Source: Pseudomonas sp. CAN1 (GTDB taxonomy: Bacteria; Pseudomonadota; Gammaproteobacteria; Pseudomonadales; Pseudomonadaceae). From it: a stretch of 58,418 nucleotides of DNA. The position numbers and the translations under genes were made by a program. This document shows, in pieces, positions 19,047 to 28,100 of this stretch. The DNA lies in assembly GCF_030462585.1 (NCBI RefSeq), contig NZ_JASMRU010000003.1, positions 256,399 through 314,816 of the forward strand. Direction: 5' to 3'. The notes beneath the pieces are model-generated. The model was given only the letters and a program-made list of their open reading frames with translations. It did not search any database and was not told the DNA's origin. Within the stretch, counting starts at the first letter, position 1, and every line of letters begins with the position of its first letter.

Positions 19047-19349
19047 ATGAAGTTCGTACACAAGCGTGAACACCTGAACGAAGGCGACCTGGTCGTCATC
19101 GAGTGCTCCATGACCTGCAACATCCGCCTGATGACCGACGCCGCCTTCCGCAGCTTCAAGAACGGCGGCCGCCACGTCTACCACGGCGGCGCGTTCGACC
19201 GTTTCCCGGCGAAGATCAAGGTGCCCAGCACCGGCGTGTGGAACGTCACCATCGACACCGTCACCCGCCGCGCCATCAGCGTCACGCGCAAGGCCGACTT
19301 CAGCTACAGCATCAAGTTCGTGCGCAAGTCGCCGTCGAACTACAGCTGA
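19047..19349 (+). CDS. DUF1883-family protein
   Basis: 100 residues from ATG 19047. MKFVHKREHLNEGDLVVIECSMTCNIRLMTDAAFRSFKNGGRHVYHGG is typical of the DUF1883 family, followed by FPAKIKVPSTGVWNVTIDTV, a compact beta-rich fold with no signal peptide. DUF1883 domains occur alone or fused to TIR domains in other bacteria; this one is alone. Function unknown. Its stop nearly touches the stop of the convergent lipoprotein gene. Confidence 0.8.
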   Translation: MKFVHKREHLNEGDLVVIECSMTCNIRLMTDAAFRSFKNGGRHVYHGGAFDRFPAKIKVPSTGVWNVTIDTVTRRAISVTRKADFSYSIKFVRKSPSNYS

Positions 19350-19352
19350 TCC

Positions 19353-19850
19353 CTATTGCCCCGCATGCGCGGGGAAATCCTTGAGCAGGCGGGCGATGCC
19401 TTCGTCCACGGCCTGCTGGGTGATCTTCGGGTCGTGCAGCTGGCGCGCCACCTGCGCCTGATAGAGCAGCGTACCGCTTGCCTCATCGAGAATCTGCAGC
19501 GCCAGGCGCGCCTGTTCCTGGTCGGTGATCTGCGTCTGGGTGATCACCCCGGAGCTGGTCGCCACCGGGCGCTGGATGACGCCGGTCTGGCTTTCCAGGC
19601 CGACGGCATAGATCACCCGCAGCTCTCCCGAGTTTTCCTGATAGCGATAGCCCTTGGCTTCCAGCGCGCGGCGCACGGCGAGATCGAAGCGGTCTTCCAG
19701 GTCCTCGCGGTGGCCCTGGGCGCGCACGGCCTGGACGAAGAACGTGGTTTGCCGGCCGTTGGCGGCGGGCGAGACGCTGATGTTGGCGGGATCACTGCCG
19801 GCGCAGGCGGCCAGCAGCAGGCAGAGCAGGGGAAGGATCAGCCGGGACAT
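19353..19850 (-). CDS. DUF4136-like lipoprotein
   Basis: 165 residues from ATG 19850. A lipoprotein signal MSRLILPLLCLLLAAC has Cys16 as the lipid site. The mature part (FFVQAVRAQGHREDLEDRFDLAVRRALEAKGYRYQENSGELRVIYAVGLE...LALQILDEASGTLLYQAQVAR) follows the DUF4136 pattern. The domain is found in many outer-membrane lipoproteins of unknown role. Ser17 or later residues give no Asp+2 retention signal, so it probably goes to the outer membrane. Confidence 0.8.
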   Translation of the reverse strand: MSRLILPLLCLLLAACAGSDPANISVSPAANGRQTTFFVQAVRAQGHREDLEDRFDLAVRRALEAKGYRYQENSGELRVIYAVGLESQTGVIQRPVATSSGVITQTQITDQEQARLALQILDEASGTLLYQAQVARQLHDPKITQQAVDEGIARLLKDFPAHAGQ

Positions 19851-19938
19851 GGACGTGCCTCTTGTCATTGTCCCGCAAGCGTAGCCGCCGTGTAGTGGCG
19901 CGCCGCCCAACCCTTGGTTGGGCGGCGGTGAGGCTGTG

Positions 19939-21024
19939 TCAGCGGCGCGTCAACAGCACGCCGGCTTCCATGTGGTGCGTGTAGGGGAACTGGTCGAACA
20001 GGGCGCAACGGCTCACCTGGTGGGTGTCGTGCAGCTGGGCGATGTTCTGCGCCAGGGTCTCCGGGTTGCAGGAGATGTACAGGATGTTGTCGAAGCGCCG
20101 GGTCAGCTCGCAGGTGTCCGGGTCCATGCCGGCGCGCGGCGGGTCGACGAACACGCTGCCGAACTCGTAGGACTTCAGGTCGACATCGGCCAGGCGGCGG
20201 AACGGGCGCACCTCGTTCAGCGCCTGGGTCAGCTCCTCGGCGGAGAGGCGTACCAGGGTGACGTTGTCCACGGCGTTGTCGGCCAGGTTGGCCAGGGCTG
20301 CGTTCACCGAGGTCTTGCTGATCTCGGTGGCCAGCACCTTGCGCACACGGGTGGCCAGCGGCAGGGTGAAGTTGCCGTTGCCGCAGTACAGCTCCAGCAG
20401 GTCGTCGTCGCGCTGGCCGAGGGCTTCGTACGCCCAGTTGAGCATCTTCTGGCAGACCTCGCCGTTGGGCTGGGTGAAGGCGCCCTCCGGCTGGCGGTAG
20501 CGGAAGAGGCGGCCGGCGACGGTGAGCTCTTCGCTGACGTAATCACGGCCGACGACAAGGCGCTTGCCACGGGAACGGCCGACGATGCTCACGCCCAACT
20601 CACTGGCCAGCTTCTCGGCGGCGGCCTGCCAGGTCGCATCCACCGGGCGGTGGTAGCACAGGGTGATCATGGCGTCGCCCGCCAGGGTGGTGAGGAACTC
20701 CACCTGGAACAGCTTGTGGCCCAGCGTCGGCTCGGCCCAGGCGGCCTTCAGGCGCGGCATCAGCGCGTTGATGCGCTGGCTGGCGATGGGGAATTCCTCG
20801 ATCAGGATCGGCGTGTGCTTGTCGCCCTGCTCGAACATCGCGTAGTGGCGTGCCTCACCCTCGCGCCACAGGCGGAACTCGGCGCGCAGGCGGTAATGCT
20901 CGCGGGGCGAATCGAACACTTCCGGCTCGGGCGCGGCGAAGGGCGCCAGCAGCTCGCGCAGGCGCGCGGCCTTGTCGGCCAGCTGGCTGTCGTATTGGGC
21001 GGGATCGAAACGCGGACTGCTCAT
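19939..21024 (-). CDS. trmA: tRNA (uracil-54-C5)-methyltransferase TrmA
   Basis: 361 residues. A TRAM-less N-terminal RNA-binding half is followed by a Rossmann methyltransferase half. It has the SAM motif [13 protein letters not shown], the [10 protein letters not shown] loop and the catalytic Cys in [15 protein letters not shown]. TrmA makes ribothymidine at position 54 of all tRNAs. The gene is downstream of the purine permease on the same strand, but a hairpin (21043-21061) and a long palindrome lie between them, so a separate promoter is likely. Confidence 0.95.
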   Translation of the reverse strand: MSSPRFDPAQYDSQLADKAARLRELLAPFAAPEPEVFDSPREHYRLRAEFRLWREGEARHYAMFEQGDKHTPILIEEFPIASQRINALMPRLKAAWAEPTLGHKLFQVEFLTTLAGDAMITLCYHRPVDATWQAAAEKLASELGVSIVGRSRGKRLVVGRDYVSEELTVAGRLFRYRQPEGAFTQPNGEVCQKMLNWAYEALGQRDDDLLELYCGNGNFTLPLATRVRKVLATEISKTSVNAALANLADNAVDNVTLVRLSAEELTQALNEVRPFRRLADVDLKSYEFGSVFVDPPRAGMDPDTCELTRRFDNILYISCNPETLAQNIAQLHDTHQVSRCALFDQFPYTHHMEAGVLLTRR

Positions 21025-21042
21025 GGGGAAAACTCTTCAAAG

Positions 21043-21061
21043 GGCCCGGAGTTGCCGGGCC
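21043..21061. terminator. Hairpin between the purine permease and trmA
   Basis: Stem GGCCCGG / CCGGGCC with a 5-nt loop and short T runs on both sides. It could end the permease transcript 19 nt before the trmA ATG, or act as an attenuator of trmA. Confidence 0.5.
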
Positions 21062-21120
21062 GCTTTTCATCTAATGACAACTCGGAACCATCGGGGCTCG
21101 CGAGCTAGGTCAGACAAGGC

Positions 21121-21180
21121 GCCAGGTCGATTCGGAAGCGGAGTTTACGACTGTAAATGAGCATTCCGGATTGACCTGGC
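21121..21180. repeat. 60-nt interrupted palindrome with symmetric internal loops
   Basis: The outer arms GCCAGGTC / GACCTGGC (21121-21128, 21173-21180) are followed on both sides by the unpaired GATT. Then come CGGAA / TTCCG, an AT-rich inner arm TTTAC / GTAAA, and a GACT loop. The order of paired and unpaired blocks is the same on both sides. It stands 36 nt from the permease stop and may be its 3' end structure or a dispersed element. Confidence 0.6.
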
Positions 21181-21215
21181 AACGCAGTATGGCCGACGCG
21201 CAGCAGCCCCTTCAC

Positions 21216-22511
21216 TCAAGCGTTGAACCAGCCCAGCTTGATCACGAACAGAATCGACAGGATGACCAGTGCCGGGTTCAGCTCGCGGAAGCGGCCGGAC
21301 AGCAGCTTGCAGGCGGTCCAGGTGATGAAGCCGAAGGCGATGCCGTTGGCGATGGAGAAGGTCAGCGGCATGGCCAGGGCGGTCACTACCACGGGGGCGG
21401 CGACAGTCAGGTCGTCCCAGTCGATCTCGGCCAGGCCCGAAGCCATCAGCACGGCGACGAAGAACAGTGCAGGTGCGGTGGCGAAGGCCGGCACGTTGCC
21501 CGCCAGCGGGGCGAAGAACAGCGCCAGCAGGAACATCACCGCGACCACGATGGCGGTCAGGCCGGTACGGCCACCGGCGGAAACGCCCGCTGCCGACTCG
21601 ATGTAGCTGGTGGTGGTGGAGGTGCCCAGCAGCGAGCCGACCATGGCGGCGGAGCTGTCGGCGATCAGTGCGCGGCCCATCTTCGGCATGTGCCCGTCCT
21701 TGCCCATCAGGCCGGCGCGCTTGGCCACGCCGATCAGGGTGCCGGAGTTGTCGAACAGGTCGACGAAGAGGAAGGCGAAGATCACGCTGAACAGGCCGAT
21801 GTCCAGCGCGCCCTTGATATCCAGCTGCAGGAAGGTTGGCGCCAGCGACGGCGGCATCGACACCACGCCACCGAACTGGGAGACGCCGATGGCGATGGAG
21901 ATGAAGGTGACGACCAGGATGCCGATCATCACCGCGCCGGTCACGCGGCGGGCTTCCAGGGCGACGATCAGGATGAAGCCGAGGATCGCCAGCAGCGGTG
22001 CGGGCTTGGCCAGGTCACCCATGCCCACCAGGGTGGCCTGGTTGGCGACGACGATGCCCGATTCCTTCAGCGCGATCAGCGCTAGGAACAGGCCGATGCC
22101 GGCGGCAATCGCCGAGCGCAGCGCCAGCGGGATGCTGTTGATGATCCACTCGCGGATGCGGAAGATCGAGATGATGAAGAACATGCACGCGGAGAGGAAC
22201 ACCGCGCCGAGGGCCACCTGCCAGGTGTGGCCCATGTGCAGGACCACGGTGTAGGTGAAGAAGGCGTTCAGGCCCATGCCGGGAGCCAGGGCGATCGGGT
22301 AGTTGGCGATCAGGCCCATCACTGCCGAGCCGATGGCCGCGGCCAGGCAGGTCGCCACGAAGATCGCGCCTTTATCCATGCCCGTCTCGCCGAGGATGCT
22401 CGGGTTGACGAAGAGGATGTAGGCCATGGTCAGGAAGGTAGTGATACCCGCCAGGATCTCGGTGCGCACGTTGGTGTTGTGCGCTTTGAGTTGGAACAGC
22501 TTTTCCAGCAT
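21216..22511 (-). CDS. NCS2-family purine permease, AzgA type
   Basis: 431 residues with 12-14 predicted helices. The AzgA-branch markers are the start MLEKLFQLKAHNTNVRTEILAGITTFLTMAYILFVNPSIL, the ALAPGMGLNAFFTYTVV segment and GTSTTTSYIESAAGVSAGGRTGLTA. Family members import adenine, guanine or hypoxanthine with protons. The exact substrate cannot be set from sequence. The 290-nt gap upstream has a TATTAT -10-like box read on the minus strand near 22618-22624. I see no purine riboswitch core. Confidence 0.9.
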   Translation of the reverse strand: MLEKLFQLKAHNTNVRTEILAGITTFLTMAYILFVNPSILGETGMDKGAIFVATCLAAAIGSAVMGLIANYPIALAPGMGLNAFFTYTVVLHMGHTWQVALGAVFLSACMFFIISIFRIREWIINSIPLALRSAIAAGIGLFLALIALKESGIVVANQATLVGMGDLAKPAPLLAILGFILIVALEARRVTGAVMIGILVVTFISIAIGVSQFGGVVSMPPSLAPTFLQLDIKGALDIGLFSVIFAFLFVDLFDNSGTLIGVAKRAGLMGKDGHMPKMGRALIADSSAAMVGSLLGTSTTTSYIESAAGVSAGGRTGLTAIVVAVMFLLALFFAPLAGNVPAFATAPALFFVAVLMASGLAEIDWDDLTVAAPVVVTALAMPLTFSIANGIAFGFITWTACKLLSGRFRELNPALVILSILFVIKLGWFNA

Positions 22512-22801
22512 GTTTGGCTCCCCGTGACGCTTTGCGCGCCGTTGTCGATCTGGCCGGGAAAAGCAAAGCACAGGCATGTCACATGCGCGTGCGATTCTTG
22601 TGGCCGGCAAAAGGCGCGCATAATACCAGCTTGCCCTGTGCCGGAGAATTTCTGACCGGACCGGCAGCATCCGTTCGTCTGCAAGCTTAGTCGCGAGCGC
22701 CGACCAAGGGAGTGCAACTTGTGTGCTGGCGGTGGTCTGACTCTTCATGACCTTGGCCATAACCCCGGCCTGACCGGGCCATCCTGTCCGATTCGTAGTC
22801 G

Positions 22802-23308
22802 ATGAAACGCTCTATTCCGATCCTCTTGACCTCATTGCTGGTCACCTCATTGCTGAGTGCCTGCGCCGGTGCGCCGCCGTCGGCTCCGCAGCACACCTTC
22901 GATGTCCACGCCGTGGCCGAGAAGCCCACGGCCAGTACCCGCACCCTGGCCGATCCGCAGGGCAAGGCCGTGCTGGTGGCGACCCATCCCGCCCTGACCC
23001 AGCGCGATGTACAGCGCGCCGAGCTGGCCAGCGTGGCCGACGGCAAGCCGGCGGTGCGCGTGCTGTTCACCCCCGAGGCCAGCCAGCGCCTGGCGAAACT
23101 GACCCAGGAAGAGCAGGGCAAGGCGCTGGCGGTGGTCATCGATGGGCAACTGCGCCTGCTGCCGAAGGTGACGCGGGTAGTAACCGATGGGCAGGTGATG
23201 CTGCAGGGTTTTGCCAGCCAGAGCGAAGCGCAGACGCTGGTGCAGCGGCTCAACGAGCTGCGTGGTGTGCCGGTGCAGCCGGAGCAGAAGTCCGGTGGGC
23301 AGCCGTAG
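22802..23308 (+). CDS. Lipoprotein with a SecD-P1-head-like domain
   Basis: 168 residues. Signal MKRSIPILLTSLLVTSLLSAC with lipobox Cys at 21. The mature domain (VRVLFTPEASQRLAKLTQEEQGKALAVVIDGQLRLLPKV) resembles the P1 head subdomain of SecD, an alpha/beta module also seen in free-standing lipoproteins. No function is known. It is divergent from the purine permease and is followed by repeats with no partner gene in its strand. Confidence 0.72.
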   Translation: MKRSIPILLTSLLVTSLLSACAGAPPSAPQHTFDVHAVAEKPTASTRTLADPQGKAVLVATHPALTQRDVQRAELASVADGKPAVRVLFTPEASQRLAKLTQEEQGKALAVVIDGQLRLLPKVTRVVTDGQVMLQGFASQSEAQTLVQRLNELRGVPVQPEQKSGGQP

Positions 23309-23341
23309 CTTCTTTATAGGGGCTTGAGAAAGCTGGCTCTG

Positions 23342-23419
23342 CGTAGGGCGAATAACCTGGAACAGGTTATCCGCCGCTTACCCGGTGGCGGATAACGCTG
23401 GCGCGTTATGCGCCCTACG
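23342..23419. repeat. 78-nt palindromic dispersed repeat, copy 2
   Basis: The ends CGTAGGGC / GCCCTACG and interior TTATCCGCC...GGCGGATAA are shared with the element at 257-336. One arm differs (GGCGAATAACCTGG instead of GGCGGATAAAGCGG), with a matching change in its partner, so the pairing is kept. Confidence 0.8.
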
Positions 23420-23463
23420 AATATGCCACGCTCCCGTGGTCTACATCGGCACGGAATGCTTTT

Positions 23464-23554
23464 CGTAGGAGCGAGCTTGCTCGCGAACCGCACAACTCCG
23501 ACGCCAGGCTGGAATCCGTTCGCGAGCAATAACGATGGCGTCCCCGCGCTCCTA
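23464..23554. repeat. REP doublet, second copy interrupted
   Basis: An intact REP (23464-23488, GTAGGAGCGAGC type) is followed 29 nt later by a degenerate inverted copy (23518-23554). In that copy GTTCGCGAGCA and CGCTCCTA are separated by about 18 unrelated bases. Confidence 0.85.
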
Positions 23555-23582
23555 ATGGTCTGGCCCGCCTTCGGCCCCAATG

Positions 23583-23610
23583 AAAAAGCCCGGCAGATGC
23601 CGGGCTTTTT
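23583..23610. terminator. Bidirectional terminator at the glyA 3' end
   Basis: A perfect 12-bp stem AAAAAGCCCGGC / GCCGGGCTTTTT with an AGAT loop, T-rich on both sides, 24 nt from the glyA stop. With the repeats at 23342-23554 it accounts for most of the 326-nt gap between the SecD-like lipoprotein gene and glyA. Confidence 0.93.
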
Positions 23611-23634
23611 CTTTTCGCGGTTCGCGGGTTCGGC

Positions 23635-24888
23635 TTAGGCGCCGTACACCGGGAACTTGGCGCAGATGGCCTTGACCTTCTCGCGCACGCCGTCCACCAC
23701 GGACTCGTCGCCCATGTTGGTCAGGATGTCGCAGATCCAGCCGGCCAGCTCGCGGCACTCGGCTTCCTTGAAGCCGCGGGTGGTCACGGCGGGGGTGCCG
23801 ATGCGCAGGCCGGAGGTGACGAACGGGGAACGCGGGTCGTTCGGCACGCTGTTCTTGTTCACGGTGATGAAGGCACGGCCCAGGGCGGCGTCGGCGTCCT
23901 TACCGGTGATGTCCTGCTTGATCAGGGACAGCAGGAACAGGTGGTTCTGGGTACCGCCGGAAACCACGTCGAAGCCGCGCTCGATGAACACGCTGGCCAT
24001 GGTCTGGGCGTTCTTCAGGACCTGCTGCTGGTAAGCCTTGAACTCGGGCTGCAGGGCTTCCTTGAAGCACACGGCCTTGGCGGCGATCACGTGCTCCAGC
24101 GGGCCACCCTGGGCACCCGGGAAGACAGCGGAGTTCAGCTTCTTCTCGATCTCTTCGTTCTTGCGAGCGAGGATCAGGCCGCCGCGCGGGCCGCGCAGGG
24201 TCTTGTGGGTGGTGGTGGTGACCACGTCGGCGAACGGTACCGGGTTCGGGTAGACGCCAGCGGCGACCAGACCGGCCACGTGGGCCATGTCGACGAACAG
24301 GTAGGCACCGACCTTGTCGGCGATGGCGCGGAAGCGGGCGAAGTCCAGCACCTGGGAGTAGGCGGAGAAGCCGGCGACGATCATCTTCGGCTTGTGCTCG
24401 ACGGCCAGGCGCTCGACTTCGTCGTAGTCGATCAGGCCGGCGTCGGTGATGCCGTACTGCACGGCGTTGTACAGCTTGCCGGAGGAGGAAACGCTGGCGC
24501 CGTGGGTCAGGTGACCGCCGTGGGCCAGGCTCATGCCCAGGATGGTGTCACCGGCCGACAGCAGGGCCAGGTAGACGGCAGCGTTGGCCTGGGAGCCGGC
24601 GTGCGGCTGGACGTTGGCGTAGTCGGCGCCGAACAGTTCCTTGGCGCGGTCGATGGCCAGTTGCTCGACGACGTCGACGTACTCGCAACCACCGTAGTAG
24701 CGCTTGCCCGGGTAGCCTTCGGCGTACTTGTTGGTCAGCACCGAACCCTGGGCTTCCATCACCGCCGGGCTGGTGTAGTTCTCGGAGGCGATGAGCTCGA
24801 TGTGCTCTTCCTGGCGCTGGGCTTCCTGCTCCATCGCGGCGAAGAGTTCGGCATCGTAGCGGGCGAGGGTCAAATCACGGCTGAACAT
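23635..24888 (-). CDS. glyA: Serine hydroxymethyltransferase
   Basis: 417 residues from ATG 24888 ([19 protein letters not shown]). The PLP lysine is in [15 protein letters not shown], and the substrate loop is [12 protein letters not shown]. The enzyme converts serine and tetrahydrofolate to glycine and methylene-tetrahydrofolate. Pseudomonas carry more than one glyA. The link to morA just upstream matches the copy I recall as glyA3 in P. aeruginosa. The 259-nt gap upstream holds a REP doublet and no visible riboswitch. Confidence 0.96.
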   Translation of the reverse strand: MFSRDLTLARYDAELFAAMEQEAQRQEEHIELIASENYTSPAVMEAQGSVLTNKYAEGYPGKRYYGGCEYVDVVEQLAIDRAKELFGADYANVQPHAGSQANAAVYLALLSAGDTILGMSLAHGGHLTHGASVSSSGKLYNAVQYGITDAGLIDYDEVERLAVEHKPKMIVAGFSAYSQVLDFARFRAIADKVGAYLFVDMAHVAGLVAAGVYPNPVPFADVVTTTTHKTLRGPRGGLILARKNEEIEKKLNSAVFPGAQGGPLEHVIAAKAVCFKEALQPEFKAYQQQVLKNAQTMASVFIERGFDVVSGGTQNHLFLLSLIKQDITGKDADAALGRAFITVNKNSVPNDPRSPFVTSGLRIGTPAVTTRGFKEAECRELAGWICDILTNMGDESVVDGVREKVKAICAKFPVYGA

Positions 24889-25036
24889 GGCGGTCCTCTT
24901 AAGGATCGGGTGCTGGGGGAAAGGCGCGCATTCTAACCCAAGGCGCCGGTGCTGGCACATGAAAGGCGGTCATGTGGCGGACAAGCGGGGTTCAAGGCCA
25001 GGAGAGGCGCGGAATTAGGCGCAGATTGGCGCGCGC

Positions 25037-25118
25037 GTAGGAGCGGACTCCGTCCGCGATCGATTCCCGGGTGCTTCGAGCCGGCCGGTGGCACATCGCG
25101 GACGGAGTCCGCTCCTAC
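25037..25118. repeat. REP doublet (REPIN), GCGGAC type
   Basis: Two perfect 24-nt inverted copies (25037-25060, 25095-25118) with arms GTAGGAGCGGAC / GTCCGCGAT and a 34-nt spacer. The stem tip differs from the GCGAGC type, so this is a second REP subtype. It lies between glyA and the morA stop. Confidence 0.92.
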
Positions 25119-25147
25119 GTTAAGCCGGAACCCAGCGCCGCTCGGCG

Positions 25148-28100
25148 TCAGCCGAGCAGGAACAGCGCGTTGCTGGCGAACAGCGCGGCGAACTGGTCGG
25201 GCGGTACCGGGCGGCCGAAGAGGAAGCCCTGCACCTCGTCACAGCCGTGCTCGCGAAGGAACTCCAGCTGCTCGTGGCTCTCCACGCCCTCGGCGATCAC
25301 CATCAGGTTCAGGCTGTGGGCCATGGCGATGATGGCGCGGGCGATCTGCGCGTCCTGCTCGCCGTGGGGCAGGCCGTCGACGAAGCTGCGGTCGATCTTC
25401 AGCACGTCGATGGGGAACTGCTTCAGGTAGTTGAGCGAGGAATAGCCGGTGCCGAAGTCGTCCACCGCAATCGCCAGACCGAGGCGTTTCAGCCCGGACA
25501 GTATCTGCATCGCCTGGGAAACGTCGCTCATCAGGATGCTTTCGGTCAGCTCCAGCTCCAGGCAGGCCGGGGCGATGCCGGTGTCCTCGAGGATGCCGGC
25601 GATGCGCTCGCCCAGCTGGCCGTCGGCGAACTGCCGGGCCGAGAGGTTCACGGCGATCTTCGGCACCCGCACCTTGTCGCGGTGCCAGGCGCGCAGTTGC
25701 AGGCAGGCCTGCTCCAGCAGCCAGTCGCCGACCTGGGCGACCAGGCCGAGCTCTTCCAGCACCGGGATGAACTCGGCCGGCGGGATCAGCCCGCGGCGCG
25801 GGTGCTGCCAGCGCAGCAGCGCCTCGGCGCCGGTCAGGCGGCGGCCATCGCCGGTGAACTGCGGCTGGTAGTGCAGGACGAACTCGTGCTGCTCGATGGC
25901 GCGGCGCAGGTCGCTTTCCAGCTCCAGGCGTTCCAGGGCGCGGGCGTTCATCTCGGCCTGATAGAACTGGAAGTTGTTCTTGCCCATCTCCTTGGCGTGG
26001 TACATCGCCGTGTCGGCGTTCTTCATCAGTTGGCTGAGCTCGGCGCCGTCCTGCGGCGAGAGCGCCACGCCGATGCTGGCGGTGACGAAGAACTCGCGGC
26101 CCTCCAGGGTGAAGGGGCGGGCAAGGCTGGAGAGGATCTGCTCGGCAACCTGGATCGCCTGTTTCAGCGCCTTCTCGCGATCCTTCTGGCCGGGCAGCAG
26201 CAGGGTGAATTCGTCGCCGCCCATGCGCGCCACGGTGTCGTTGTCACTGACGCAATGGCTCAGGCGCTCGGCCACTTCCTTGAGCATGCGATCGCCCGCG
26301 GCGTGGCCGAGGGAGTCGTTGATCGGCTTGAAGCGGTCGAGGTCGAGGAACATCAGCACCACCCACTGCTGGTGCCGTTCGGCCTGCAGCAGGGCGGTGT
26401 GCAGGCGGTCCTGGAACAGCGTGCGGTTGGGCAGGTGGGTCAGGGCGTCGTAGTAGGCCAGGCGGTGGATGCGCCGTTCGCTGGCCTTGCGCTCGCTGAT
26501 GTCGCTGAAGAAGCAGACGAAGCTGACCAGGTCACCTTCCTCGTCATGGACTGCGGTGATGCCGACCCAGCTCGGGTACAGCTCGCCGCTCTTGCGCTTC
26601 TGCAGGATCTCGCCTTCCCAGCTGCCGCTCTTGAGCAGGCTTTCCATCACATGCTTGAGCTGGTTGGCTTCCTGGCGGTCGGCGGTGAGCAGGCGCGGCA
26701 GCTGGTCCAGCACTTCGCGGTCGGAGTAGCCGGTAAGACGGCTGAACGAGTCGTTGATCTGCACGATGTAGCCGGCCGGGTCGGTGACCATGATCGCCGC
26801 CGTGGAGTGCTCGAATACCGTCGCCGCCATGCGCATCTCGCGCTCGGCGCGGCGCTGCTGGCTGACGTCGCGGGCGACGCCGAGCAGGCCCTCGAAGCGC
26901 CCGTGGTCGTCCCACATCAGGGCGATGCGCAGCTCCACCGGAATCTTGTGGCCGTCGGCGTGCAGGCAGTCGAGGCTGAACAGCTGCGGCTCGGTGCTTT
27001 CGCGCAGCTCGGCGAGGCGCTTGGGCTCGCCGATGGCGCCCTGCACGCGGTTCAGCAGTTCATCCAGGCGCTCCAGCTGCGCCGGGTTGGCGGCCACCTG
27101 CTGGAAACCGTTGGCGAGCACCCACTCGGGGCTGTAGCCGAGCACCTGCTGGATCGACGGGCTGAGGTAGTTGAGCTTGACCTGGGCGTCGGTGGAGAGG
27201 ATCACGTCGCTGATGCTCTCGGCGAGCATGCGGTAGCGGCGGCCGCTCTCGCGCAGGGAGTTGTGCGCCTCGACGGTGTCGGTGATGTCCTTGGCCACGC
27301 CGATCAGGCGCGCCACGCGGCCGGCGGCGTCGCGGGTGAAGGCCTGCTCGCGGATGTCGAACCAGTGCCAGCTGCCGTCGCGATGGCGCCAGCGCAGCTG
27401 GCTGTCCAGCAGCAGGCCATCGCCCACCACCTGCTGCAGGTTGCGTACGCGCCAGTAGTACTCGACGTCGTCCGGGTGCAGGACCTTTTCCCAGAAGCGC
27501 TCGCCCATCTCGCGCAGCTCGTCGTTGTCGTAGCCGAGCTGGTGGCCGAGGTTGTGGTTGCTGAAGATCACCCGGCGTGCGGCGATGTCGTGGATGTACA
27601 GGGTGTCGGGCACCGCGCGCACCGCGTCGGACCAGAACTTCTCGCGTTCGATCAGCGACAGCTCGACCTGCTTGCGGCTGGTGATGTCCGACAGGCTCAG
27701 GGTGACGGCGTGGAAGTCCTGGATCATCTCCGGCACGCGCAGCTGCAGCCAGAGGTGGCGCTGCTCGCCCTGGCGGGTATGGATGCAGGCTTCCAGCTCG
27801 ACCATGCCGTGGCCGTGCAGCACCGCTTCGAGCACCTTGCTGCGCACGCCGTCCGGGCGCATGCCGGCGTTGCCGATCAGCACCTGCCAGGCCTGCTCGG
27901 TGCTGCTCACGCCCATCAGGCGCTTTGCGACGTTGTTGATCTCGGTGATCCGCGCCTGGCGCAGCAGCCAGGGCAGGCGCTCGGGCTGCGAGGCGATCCA
28001 CTCGCGCAGGTCGCTCTGGCGGCGCAGGTTGAGGTCCACCAGGCTCTGGCGCAGGGCGGAGAGGTCGAGCACGCAGAGCGCGACGCCGACGCCGTCGAAG

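Noticed and set aside
24889-25147. A glycine riboswitch upstream of glyA
   Set aside because: The gap is taken up by a REP doublet and shows no tandem aptamer core.
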